The notes under the pieces are model-generated. The model saw only the letters and a program-made list of their open reading frames with translations. It searched no databases and had not been told where the DNA came from. A stretch of 29,495 nucleotides of DNA from positions 1-29,495 of the forward strand of contig JAWXUF010000012.1 in NCBI GenBank assembly GCA_044432865.1, in the 5' to 3' direction. Below, piece by piece: positions 13,701 to 22,700 of this stretch; positions within the stretch are counted from its first letter, which is position 1, and each line of letters opens with the position of its first letter. Position numbers and translations under genes: made by a program. The DNA is from JAWXUE01 sp044432865 (GTDB lineage: Bacteria; Bacillota_I; Bacilli_A; Acholeplasmatales; Anaeroplasmataceae).

Positions 13701-16286
13701 ATGAAAGAATTAAGTCCAAAATATAATCCAAAAGAAGTAGAAGAAGGAAAATACGACTTTTGGTTAAAAGGTGGTTTCTTTAAATCAGGAGATAAAACAA
13801 AAGAACCATTTACAATTGTTATTCCACCACCAAATGTTACAGGTCAATTACATTTAGGTCATGCTTGGGATACTACATTACAAGATATTATTATTAGACA
13901 AAAAAGAATGCAGGGGTATGATGCTTTATGGTTACCTGGTTGTGACCATGCTGGGATTGCTACTCAAGCTAAAGTTGATCAAAAATTAAAAGCTGAAGGT
14001 ACGTCAAGATATGAACTTGGAAGAGAAAAATTCTTAGATGTTGCTTGGGATTGGGTAAAAGAATATAAAGGTATTATTCATTCGCAATGGGCTGCTTTAG
14101 GATTATCTGTAGATTATGATAAAGAAAGATTTACATTAGACGAAGGATTAAATAACGCTGTTAATTATGTATTCGTTGAAATGTATAAAAAAGGATTAAT
14201 CTATCGTGGGAATAGAATTATTAACTGGGATAGTGAAGCTAAAACAGCTTTATCAAATATTGAAGTTGAACATAAAGAAATAGAAGGAGCATTCTATTAT
14301 TTTAGATATCCATTTGTTGATTCTAAAGAATCTTTAGTAATTGCTACAACAAGACCTGAAACAATGTTTGCTGACCAAGCAATAATGGTTCATCCAAATG
14401 ATACAAGATATAAAGATTTAATTGGTAAAAAAGTTTTCATTCCAGGTACAACTGTACAAATTCCAATTATTGCTGATGATTATGTAGATATGGAATTTGG
14501 TAGTGGTTGTGTAAAAGTAACTCCTGCACATGATCCTAATGATTATGAAGTAGGTATTAGACATAATTTAGATATGCCTTTATGTATGGATGATGGTGCT
14601 ATTATGAATGATATGGCATTTGAATACAAAGGTATGGATAGATTTACTTGTCGTAAACAATTAGTTGCTAATTTAGATAAAATTGGTTTAGTAGAAAAAG
14701 TAGAAAAATTAATGCATACAGTAGGTCACTCTGAACGTACTGGTGTAGTAGTAGAACCACGTTTATCAAAACAATGGTTTGTTAAGATGGATACTTTATC
14801 TAAACAAGCATTAGAAGAATCAACAGTTGAATTTATTCCTGAAAGATTTAATAACACATTTAAACGTTGGATGGAAAACTCTCATGATTGGTGTATTTCT
14901 AGACAGTTATGGTGGGGGCATAGAATTCCTGCTTGGTATAAAGGTGAAGACGTTAAAGTTCAAACAGAATGTCCTGGAGAAGGTTGGGTACAAGATGAAG
15001 ATGTACTTGATACTTGGTTCTCAAGTGGATTATGGCCTTTCTCAACTTTAGGTTGGCCTGAAAAAACTGAAGACTTTGATCGTTATTTCCCAACTGATGT
15101 TTTAGTAACGGGATATGATATTATTTTCTTCTGGGTTGCTAGAATGATTTTTAATTCAATTGAATTTACAAAACAATCTCCATTCAAAAAATGCTTTATC
15201 CACGGGCTTATTCGTGATAAAGATGGTAGAAAAATGAGTAAATCTTTAGGTAATGGAGTTGATCCATTAGAGATGAAAGAGAAATATGGTATTGATGCAT
15301 TAAGATATTTCCTAACAACAAATTCTTCTCCAGGTCAAGATTTAAGATTTGATGAAGAAAAAGTATTATCAAGTTGGAATTATATTAACAAATTGTGGAA
15401 TGCTAGTAGATATGTATTAATGAATATTGATGAAAAAGTTGAAACAACAATTGATTATAAAAATTTATCTATTCCATCAAAATGGATATTAGAGAAATTA
15501 AATAATTTAATTACTGATGTAAATGTAAACTATGAAAAATATGATTTCGGTGAAGTATCAAGAAGTATTTATAATTTCGTTTATGATGATTTTACAAGTG
15601 CTTATGTAGAGTTAACTAAAATCGATTTAACAGAAGATACTAAATATTCATCATCAACAAAAGCTGTATTAGTACATGTTTTAAAATCAATATTAAAATT
15701 ATTACATCCATTTATTCCGCATGTAACAGAAGAGATTTATTTAGCGTTACCTCATGAAGCAGAATCAATTTCAATTTCAAATTGGCCTGTTGTAGATAAT
15801 AAAGTTAACTTTAAAGAAGATTTCAAATCAATGAGTATTGGTTTAGATATTATTACAAATGTAAGAAATATAAGAAGTAGTATGAATCATCCTATGAGTA
15901 AACCTATTACTTTAAATATTCAAACAAAAACAATTAAAGAATCAGAATTAAATGATATTAAAGATTATATTATTAAATTCGTTAATGCTACATCTTTAAA
16001 TATTCAAAACAAACCTTTTACTGAAGAATCAATTTCTAAAGTATTAGATGATGTTACTGTATTTATTCCTTCAAGTGAATTAATAAATAAAGAAGAAGAA
16101 ATTAAAAGATTAGAAAATGAATTATCAAAACTAAATAATGAATTACAAAGAAGTAAAAATATGCTTAATAATGAAAACTTTGTTTCAAGAGCAAAACCTG
16201 AAAAAATAGAAGAAGAAAAAGCAAAACTTGCTAAATATGAAGAACAATATAAAGAAGTAGAAAAATTATTAAATTCATATAAATAA
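13701..16286 (+). CDS. valS: Valyl-tRNA synthetase
   Basis: A full-length (861-residue) class I synthetase that charges tRNA-Val. HIGH motif is HLGH (51-54) after PPPNVTGQL, and KMSKS is exact at 511-515. The editing CP1 insertion (TTRPETMFADQAI, around 215-227) and the anticodon-binding domain follow, and a C-terminal coiled-coil tRNA-binding arm covers about 795-861. GGAGA precedes the ATG. It is under the valine T-box together with the upstream GNAT gene, and the MATE gene follows after 18 nt. Confidence 0.98.
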   Translation: MKELSPKYNPKEVEEGKYDFWLKGGFFKSGDKTKEPFTIVIPPPNVTGQLHLGHAWDTTLQDIIIRQKRMQGYDALWLPGCDHAGIATQAKVDQKLKAEGTSRYELGREKFLDVAWDWVKEYKGIIHSQWAALGLSVDYDKERFTLDEGLNNAVNYVFVEMYKKGLIYRGNRIINWDSEAKTALSNIEVEHKEIEGAFYYFRYPFVDSKESLVIATTRPETMFADQAIMVHPNDTRYKDLIGKKVFIPGTTVQIPIIADDYVDMEFGSGCVKVTPAHDPNDYEVGIRHNLDMPLCMDDGAIMNDMAFEYKGMDRFTCRKQLVANLDKIGLVEKVEKLMHTVGHSERTGVVVEPRLSKQWFVKMDTLSKQALEESTVEFIPERFNNTFKRWMENSHDWCISRQLWWGHRIPAWYKGEDVKVQTECPGEGWVQDEDVLDTWFSSGLWPFSTLGWPEKTEDFDRYFPTDVLVTGYDIIFFWVARMIFNSIEFTKQSPFKKCFIHGLIRDKDGRKMSKSLGNGVDPLEMKEKYGIDALRYFLTTNSSPGQDLRFDEEKVLSSWNYINKLWNASRYVLMNIDEKVETTIDYKNLSIPSKWILEKLNNLITDVNVNYEKYDFGEVSRSIYNFVYDDFTSAYVELTKIDLTEDTKYSSSTKAVLVHVLKSILKLLHPFIPHVTEEIYLALPHEAESISISNWPVVDNKVNFKEDFKSMSIGLDIITNVRNIRSSMNHPMSKPITLNIQTKTIKESELNDIKDYIIKFVNATSLNIQNKPFTEESISKVLDDVTVFIPSSELINKEEEIKRLENELSKLNNELQRSKNMLNNENFVSRAKPEKIEEEKAKLAKYEEQYKEVEKLLNSYK

Positions 16287-16304
16287 GAAATGGAGGTGAT
16301 ACAA

Positions 16305-17684
16305 TTGTTCAATACTATGAAGTATGTAAAGCAAGATATGATTCAAGGGGATATACCAACCTTTAAAAAATCAGCTAAAGAAGTAATGAAAATTGTATGG
16401 CCTTCAATGTTAGAAGCATTCTTAGTTGCTTTAACTGTTTTACTAGATGGTATTATGGTAGCAGATATTATTGGTAAAGATGCTAACACGGGTATTTCTC
16501 TAGTAAAACAAATAGTATTACTTCAAATAAGTTTAATTACAGTAATAAGTATATGTATGACTGCTGTAATTGCTAGAAGGCGTGGAGAAAATGCTCCTGA
16601 AAAAGCAAACAAAGCAATGCATCAAGGGATACAATTTGCATTCCTAATGTCCGTCTTTGTTGCTGTAGCATTTGGAATGTTTTCAACTCAATTAGCAACG
16701 TTAATGGCATCAGCTGATACAAGTAGTTCAGTTATTGAAATGGGTGCAACATATTTACAAGTTATGTCACTTGGATTTGTATTTAATGCTTTAAGATTAG
16801 TAATTAATACAGGTCAAAGATCTATTGGTAATACAAAGATAAGTTTAATAACAAATGTTGCTGCTGCCTTAACTAACCTTGGATTAAATTTCCTTTTAAT
16901 CCCAACAATGGGTATAGCAGGGGGTGCTCTAGCTACTGTACTATCAAATGGTATGGCATTACTTATTTCAATTATTGCTATTATACCTAAAAAAAGTTTT
17001 TTACATTTAAATATGAAATATTTATTTAAATTTGATTTAGAATCTTTTAATGTATTTAAAAAATTATTTCCTGGTGCATTTATTGATCAAATGTTATTAA
17101 GGGCAGGATTTTTAATATTAGCATTCATAATAAATAATTTAGGAGAACAAGCTACATATGTAAATGGATTATGTATCGATGTTAACTCACTCGTATTTAC
17201 ACTTGCTGATGGATTCGCTATTGGTACAAGTGCTATTATTGGTCGGAAACTTGGAGAAAAAAGAAAAGATCATGCAATTGTTTACTCAAGAGTTAGTATG
17301 ACTTTAAGTGTGTTTATCTCTGTTGTAGTAGGTGTTGTAATGATATTTGTTAGGCCGTTATTACTACAATTGTATGATTGTCCTCCTGAAGATTTTGCAT
17401 TAGCACAAAATGTTTTAATCATTGCTACGTTAACAGTAGTACCACAAAATATCCAGTGGGTAATAACAGGGATATTAAGAGGTAGTGGAGACACTAAATT
17501 CACAGCAATGACTTCATTCATTTCAATTGTAATTATGAGACCTGCTATCACTTATTTACTATGTTATACATTTGGATTAGGATTATATGGTTCATGGTTT
17601 GGGATGCTTGCTGACCAAACAATACGATGTTTAGCAAATGTATGGAGATATAAATCAGGGATATGGTTACATATAAAAGTTTAA
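16305..17684 (+). CDS. MATE-family efflux transporter
   Basis: A 459-residue polytopic protein of the multidrug and toxic-compound extrusion family, with about 12 hydrophobic segments arranged as two similar halves. Family-like blocks include WPSMLEAFLVALTVLLDGIMV in helix 1 and the NTGQRSIGNTKISL loop after helix 4; the second half has GILRGSGDTKFTAM. An ATG at 16290 lies upstream in frame, but the strong GGAGG (16292-16296) overlaps it and points to the TTG at 16305 (8 nt away), with ATG 16317 as alternative. The exported substrate is unknown. It may be co-transcribed with valS. Confidence 0.88.
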   Translation: MFNTMKYVKQDMIQGDIPTFKKSAKEVMKIVWPSMLEAFLVALTVLLDGIMVADIIGKDANTGISLVKQIVLLQISLITVISICMTAVIARRRGENAPEKANKAMHQGIQFAFLMSVFVAVAFGMFSTQLATLMASADTSSSVIEMGATYLQVMSLGFVFNALRLVINTGQRSIGNTKISLITNVAAALTNLGLNFLLIPTMGIAGGALATVLSNGMALLISIIAIIPKKSFLHLNMKYLFKFDLESFNVFKKLFPGAFIDQMLLRAGFLILAFIINNLGEQATYVNGLCIDVNSLVFTLADGFAIGTSAIIGRKLGEKRKDHAIVYSRVSMTLSVFISVVVGVVMIFVRPLLLQLYDCPPEDFALAQNVLIIATLTVVPQNIQWVITGILRGSGDTKFTAMTSFISIVIMRPAITYLLCYTFGLGLYGSWFGMLADQTIRCLANVWRYKSGIWLHIKV

Positions 17685-17712
17685 ACAAAAAACACGAATA
17701 TTTTTATTAAGT

Positions 17713-17746
17713 AAATGCTATAGTTAATACTATAGCATTTATTTGT
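17713..17746 (+). terminator. Intrinsic terminator after the MATE gene
   Basis: AAATGCTATAGT (17713-17724) pairs perfectly with ACTATAGCATTT (17729-17740); a T-rich stretch follows. The extended -10 of the cold-shock gene begins at its 3' edge. Confidence 0.85.
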
Positions 17747-17752
17747 TATAAA
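17744..17752 (+). promoter_or_regulatory. Extended -10 promoter of the cold-shock gene
   Basis: TGTTATAAA at 17744-17752, 7 nt before AGGAGG (17760-17765). The 5' UTR would be about 14 nt, unlike the long regulatory leaders of many cspA genes. Confidence 0.4.
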
Positions 17753-17772
17753 TATATTTAGGAGGTTTCTTT

Positions 17773-17973
17773 ATGCTAAAAGGAACAGTGAAGTGGTTTG
17801 ATTCAGAAAAAGGATTTGGGTTTATACTTACAGATGAAGGGAAAGATTTATTTGTACATTATACAGGGATTAATGCATCTGGACATAGAGTTTTAGAAAC
17901 AGGACAAAAAGTAAGCTTTGATATTACTGAAGGTAATAGAGGATCACAGGCTTCAAATGTAGTAGTAATTTAA
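17773..17973 (+). CDS. cspA: Cold-shock domain protein
   Basis: A 66-residue single cold-shock domain that binds single-stranded RNA and DNA as a chaperone. RNP1 is KGFGFI (14-19) and RNP2 is LFVHYTGI (29-36, variant of VFVHFSAI). The start GTVKWFD is standard. AGGAGG lies 7 nt before the ATG. It is monocistronic between two terminators. The family call is certain; which csp paralogue it corresponds to is not. Confidence 0.95.
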   Translation: MLKGTVKWFDSEKGFGFILTDEGKDLFVHYTGINASGHRVLETGQKVSFDITEGNRGSQASNVVVI

Positions 17974-17977
17974 TATT

Positions 17978-18027
17978 AAAAAATCACTATATGATCTTTA
18001 TGATTTGTAGTGATTTTTTATTTTTTG
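17978..18027 (+). terminator. Intrinsic terminator of the cold-shock gene
   Basis: AAAAAATCACTA (17978-17989) pairs with TAGTGATTTTTT (18008-18019) over an 18-nt loop, followed by ATTTTTTG. Confidence 0.82.
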
Positions 18028-18080
18028 TAAAAAAATATAAAAAAATACATTTTTTACTAGTATTTTTGTGAAAAATAGCG

Positions 18081-18086
18081 TATAAT
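18081..18086 (+). promoter_or_regulatory. -10 box of the small unknown gene
   Basis: TATAAT at 18081-18086 without a clear -35 or TG extension. The SD AAGGAG is at 18116-18121. Confidence 0.4.
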
Positions 18087-18129
18087 GTATATAGTGATTT
18101 TTATTTTATAATTTTAAGGAGATGTTAAT

Positions 18130-18366
18130 ATGTCACAAGTAGAAGAAGCATTAGCATTAGCGCAAACTTATATAGCAATAGTAAATGAAAGATATGGAGA
18201 TTATCAATTTAAAAAGAAAGCTAAAAAAGATTGGCCGATTTTATTTAATCACCATGTAACAAACCTATCGTATTTATTCACTAGAGAAGAAGTACAATTA
18301 GCATACAAAAATGCAATTAATGAACTAGGTATGTTCTGTCAAGAAAACGCTAAATTTCGTAAATAA
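18130..18366 (+). CDS. Small soluble protein, unknown
   Basis: A 78-residue protein that I do not recognise. It is soluble, mostly helical in appearance and weakly basic in the middle (QFKKKAKKDWP, 26-36). It has no signal peptide, cysteine cluster or membrane helix; there is a single cysteine (C70). AAGGAG sits 8 nt before the ATG. It has its own -10 box and is closed by a strong terminator, so it is a real single-gene unit. The size and clean signals suggest a small regulatory or binding protein, but nothing in the sequence says of what. Confidence 0.8.
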   Translation: MSQVEEALALAQTYIAIVNERYGDYQFKKKAKKDWPILFNHHVTNLSYLFTREEVQLAYKNAINELGMFCQENAKFRK

Positions 18367-18372
18367 AATAAA

Positions 18373-18407
18373 CCCAGTTAGATATAATTCTAACTGGGAT
18401 TTTTTTT
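18373..18407. terminator. Bidirectional intrinsic terminator between convergent genes
   Basis: CCCAGTTAGA (18373-18382) pairs perfectly with TCTAACTGGG (18389-18398). T-runs flank it on the plus strand (from 18400) and, less purely, on the minus strand, so it can serve both the 18130 gene and the minus-strand amidase. Confidence 0.9.
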
Positions 18408-19254
18408 ATACTTTATTATACATACTTTTTAATTCAACATAGAAATTATTTAAACCATATCTGTCTATAATATCATGAGGGCAATGTTTCCCGCTAGCAT
18501 CATAATGTGTCATTATATTCTCAATATTATATTCCATTTGTAATAATCTAATTAATCTTTGAGCATTGTAAATTGCTTTATCTTTTACTATATTATCAGT
18601 CGATAATGATTTAGCAATTTCAATACCAATTGATTTTTGATTAATAGCTAAATTTCCAGCGTGATGACCATAAACATTATTAGGAATACCTTGATAGATT
18701 CCGATATCATCAACTGCATAGTGATAACTTGTACTACTAGTATTGCTTGTACTATTTAAATACATTATTTCATTATATGCACTTGCTGTATTAGCAGTAT
18801 TATGAATAACTATAGAAGTAGGATTCATACTTGTACCAAGTTTTCTTGAGTCATTAATGAAATAATAATTAAAAACTAAATCTTGTTGATAAATTTGTTT
18901 TACTTTATTGTTCTCAAATGTAACATTGAAATTACGTTTTGAATTCCCAATGTTAGCAGTAACATAGTAAGTTACATTATTTCCAGATAAAGAATTGATA
19001 ATTTCTCCATTATTTTCCCAAAATATTAATTCTCCTTGAATTACATTTGGTAATGATATTGAATTTAAATTAACAACATCAATGAATACATAACTTAATA
19101 ATAATTCGTGGTATTCATGATCACAACATTCATCATTAACTTCAAAGTCATCCTCAGGAATCACTTCATTCTCTGGTGTTACCTCCTCTACAACAGGGGT
19201 ACTACAACCTACTAGAGTAAATATAGAAATAATAGTTATAAACTTCTTTAACAT
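18406..19254 (-). CDS. N-acetylmuramoyl-L-alanine amidase lipoprotein (amidase_2)
   Basis: A 282-residue lipid-anchored amidase that should cleave the bond between muramic acid and the stem peptide outside the membrane. The signal peptide ends in the lipobox LVGC with C17; an acidic linker (about 20-50) and an unassigned beta-rich region (52-130) follow. The amidase_2 domain occupies about 140-270, with zinc ligands H151 (VIHNTA), H250 (THYDASGKHCPH) and C258, and the conserved SIGIEIA (208-214). The ATG at 19254 is chosen over the one at 19263 because AAAGG directly abuts the latter and is well spaced for the former. A sporulation or cell-separation role is possible. Confidence 0.87.
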   Translation of the reverse strand: MLKKFITIISIFTLVGCSTPVVEEVTPENEVIPEDDFEVNDECCDHEYHELLLSYVFIDVVNLNSISLPNVIQGELIFWENNGEIINSLSGNNVTYYVTANIGNSKRNFNVTFENNKVKQIYQQDLVFNYYFINDSRKLGTSMNPTSIVIHNTANTASAYNEIMYLNSTSNTSSTSYHYAVDDIGIYQGIPNNVYGHHAGNLAINQKSIGIEIAKSLSTDNIVKDKAIYNAQRLIRLLQMEYNIENIMTHYDASGKHCPHDIIDRYGLNNFYVELKSMYNKV

Positions 19255-19321
19255 ACATTTCATCCTTTCTTATGTCTTAATACTAACATAAAAAAAGTGT
19301 TATTATTTTGGTAATAATTAT

Positions 19322-19352
19322 AAAAAAAAGTATATCATGTTTATGATATACT
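19322..19352 (-). terminator. Intrinsic terminator of the DUF1294 gene
   Basis: On the minus strand AGTATATCAT (19352-19343) pairs with ATGATATACT (19338-19329), followed by seven T. Confidence 0.88.
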
Positions 19353-19620
19353 ATTTATTTGAAAATAATAAAAATAAGATTGCTATATGGATAATTAATC
19401 CACCAAAATTAGTCACAACAAAATACCATTTACGATTTTTATGTCTAATTCCATACATTGCAAGAATACCACCAAGTGCTCCACCAAAAAATGACATAGT
19501 CAATAAAGTAGCTTCTTTAGTACGATATTGTTTCTTTACTGCCTTTCTTTTATCTGCTGCATAAGTAGCAAAAGTTATAAAAGATAATACTAATAAATAA
19601 ATTAAAAAATATAAAAACAT
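19351..19620 (-). CDS. DUF1294 membrane protein
   Basis: An 89-residue membrane protein of the DUF1294 family, function unknown. It has an N-terminal helix (1-22), then the family's signature ADKRKAVKKQYRTKEATLL (about 22-40), a glycine-rich helix GGALGGILAMYGIRHKNRKW (46-65) and a C-terminal helix (about 67-87). AAGGATGTGAG upstream favours the ATG at 19620; an in-frame ATG at 19638 would make it six residues longer. A minus-strand TGATAAAAT (19646-19638 region) may be its -10. It is monocistronic. Confidence 0.85.
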   Translation of the reverse strand: MFLYFLIYLLVLSFITFATYAADKRKAVKKQYRTKEATLLTMSFFGGALGGILAMYGIRHKNRKWYFVVTNFGGLIIHIAILFLLFSNK

Positions 19621-19779
19621 ATTACTCACATCCTTCATTTCATTTTATCATAATTTTATTGAAAATAAAATGAAAAAAAAGAATGAATAAACTTGTAAAT
19701 GCACGCTTTTTGTTGTAAAATTATGATTATGTGAAAAAATGTATAAAATCATAAAAAAAGTATTCAGGGAGAAAGAAAG

Positions 19780-22700
19780 ATGAAAAAAATTTGGAAATAT
19801 ATTTGTTTAATATTTACAGCATTAGTATTAACAGCTTGTTTTAATGATGCATTAACTGGGTCATTTGACATTCAAATTACTGGTGTTCAAGGAGTAAGTG
19901 ATGTTACTGTTGATACAGATACAAATACAATCTCATTTGATGTAGCGCCGTCTATAACAACATTTGATGTTAAAGGTATTCAAACTGCTTATGATACAAT
20001 TAATATTGTACCTGTAACAAGTGGTACATCTACTAGCACAATTGTGCAATTACAAGATGGTAAAAATATATTTACGATTAATTTTTCAGGAACTATTACA
20101 TATTTAGGTGTGCAAAAAGAAGTTTCTGAAGATTGGACATTAGAAATAAATAAATTAACATCTGCTTCGATACAGTCTATTTCAATTTTTGAATGGAAAA
20201 CTGAGTACTTTATTAATGAATTATTTAGTGAAGGTTTATTACGTTTATCTTATACAGATGGTACAAGTTACAATGTAGTTTTAAGATCAAGTATGGTAAG
20301 TGGTTTTGATACTTCAAAAGAAGGTGTAGTTTCAGTAACTATAACATATGTTGAATTTACAATCACTACAGATATTACTATTTCTAAACAAACTGATAAT
20401 TTAGAAAGTATTGAAGTAACTACGTGGCAATTAAATTATTCGTTAAACTCTAAATATTCTGAAGGTAGACTTTTATTAACATATTCTACAGGTAATACAT
20501 CACAAATAGCAATTACTGAAGATATGATTAGTGGATTTGATACAACAGTAGAAGGTGAATTCACTGTAACAATTTCATATGGTGGGTTTACTATTTCTAA
20601 AAATATTTTTGTAATTGATAATTCAGTAGGTGAAGATGAACAAGTTCAAAGTGACACTTTAACAGAGTTAATGTTTAAAGTAATTACATTCTTCAATTCT
20701 GGTGAAGTAGAAGGTACTGATGAATTTGATAATAAATATAATAAATTTTATATGAATTTTATAGAATGTGGTGGTTCAATTGAGAGTGTAATCGAATTAT
20801 GTCATGAAAATGGAATAACAAATAATGATGTTTTAAATGCACTTAAACTAGCAGATGATAATCTAGCTGATTATAGAGAATTTTTCTATGGATTTGAACA
20901 ATTCTTTGAAGAAACAAATACAGCTTTAGAAATAAGTAAATATATTTTTGAAGATTGGGACCGTCATATGGAGGTAGTATCTTCGATAAATGAATTAGTA
21001 ACTTCATCTCAACTTACAAATATTTTTATCTATTCTGTTTCTTATTTTAACAATGGAAGTAATGCAGTACCTACTTTTGATGATTTTAAAAATCATATTT
21101 CTGATTTAGATAATAATTCTACTTACATTGATGTAATGGAAAAATACTATGATGTAATAGAAAATAGTGAGTATACTCCTTTATATACTGAATGGTATGA
21201 TGTTGCTGTATCTGTTCAAGGTATTATTAATGTATTAGTAAGCTTTGATAAAGATGATTTAGAACTTGCAACAAATACTATTATCAATGTTTTCCTTGAT
21301 TTTGAAAATGTTTCTACGTCTGACTTAACAAAAACAATTAATATTATTGGAGAAATAGTATTAGAATTTTATGATGAATTACCATCATATGATTTTGTTA
21401 TCGAATTAGTTAAAACAGCATTTCAATTTGATTTATTTTATCCAGATGAATTAGTAAAAGTAATAGCATTAGTATTCGTTGATTTTACATCTGATGATAT
21501 GTTAGAAATAATTGATATATTAAATGCTTCAACAGAATACATGATGGTAGAAATATTACATGTATTAAGTGATTCAATCATTAAAAATATTGATTTAGTA
21601 TATGGTAATCAAGCTAACTTTGAAGTGGAAATGATTAAATACTTTACAAATATTAATAGTATTAACATTGATACAGTAGGACAATTTGCTAAAGATATTT
21701 ATACTTTAATAACTGATTTATCAAATACTCCAATTTTAACAGTAGTAAATAAAGAAACTTTTAATTCTTCATTAATGGAATTATTAGATACAACATTTAG
21801 TTTTATTGAATCAAATCCGTTCTCGTTTTATGTATACAATAGTAGTCATAAATCATTTGTTGTAAGTGCTGGATTAACTGAAAATGAATTTTATGCTTAT
21901 TTAAATGCTAATTCTAGATTTTATTATAACGGAATGGAAATTAATTTTAGTAGTGAAATTTGTTCTTCAATTGATTTAAATAAGATTGGTACACAATACT
22001 TAGTAATTAATATTGGTGGAGCAATTTATGAAATACCTGTATATATTAGTGGAGATAAAATTGATTTAGATTTAGTAGATTATTCGTATTATATTTCACA
22101 TTCATATCTTTCAATTGATGGTGATGATACATATATTTTCTTAGATCCAAATGGAAATGTCGTTTCTGATTCATATGTTCGTTTTAAAGTAACATATTAT
22201 GAAGCACAAGACGATGTTTATTATTCATTTAACATTTCAAATTGGTATTCTGATAGTGAAATGACATATGAAATTATTTATAATGATTTAACTCCAGGAA
22301 AACAAAATGGATTAATATCTATCAATTTCTTTGGTGAGGAAGTTGTTTATATTCCTATGAAAATATTTGTTTGTGAATATGATGAAACAATAACTGAAAC
22401 AATTACATTATATGGAACTTATTATGTTGATGTAAATTCAATGGATGATATTATTTTAAGTCATGATAGATACTATTTATCTGAATCACCTTATTATGAT
22501 ACATATATTAGAAGTGAAAATACACTTTTATCTATTGATGATGTAACATTATATAATTCAATTGATTTTAGTAAAAGTGAATCTCAAACTTTATCTTTAA
22601 ATTATAATGATAAAGATTATACTTTAAAATTATTCATTGAACCATGCGAATATTACATTATCAATAATGTTTATTTGGAAACTACCCCAGGTATTAGTAT

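Noticed and set aside
19337..19564. Plus-strand frame of 75 codons over the DUF1294 gene.
   Set aside because: It is the antisense of a recognised protein family and overlaps a terminator; no SD.
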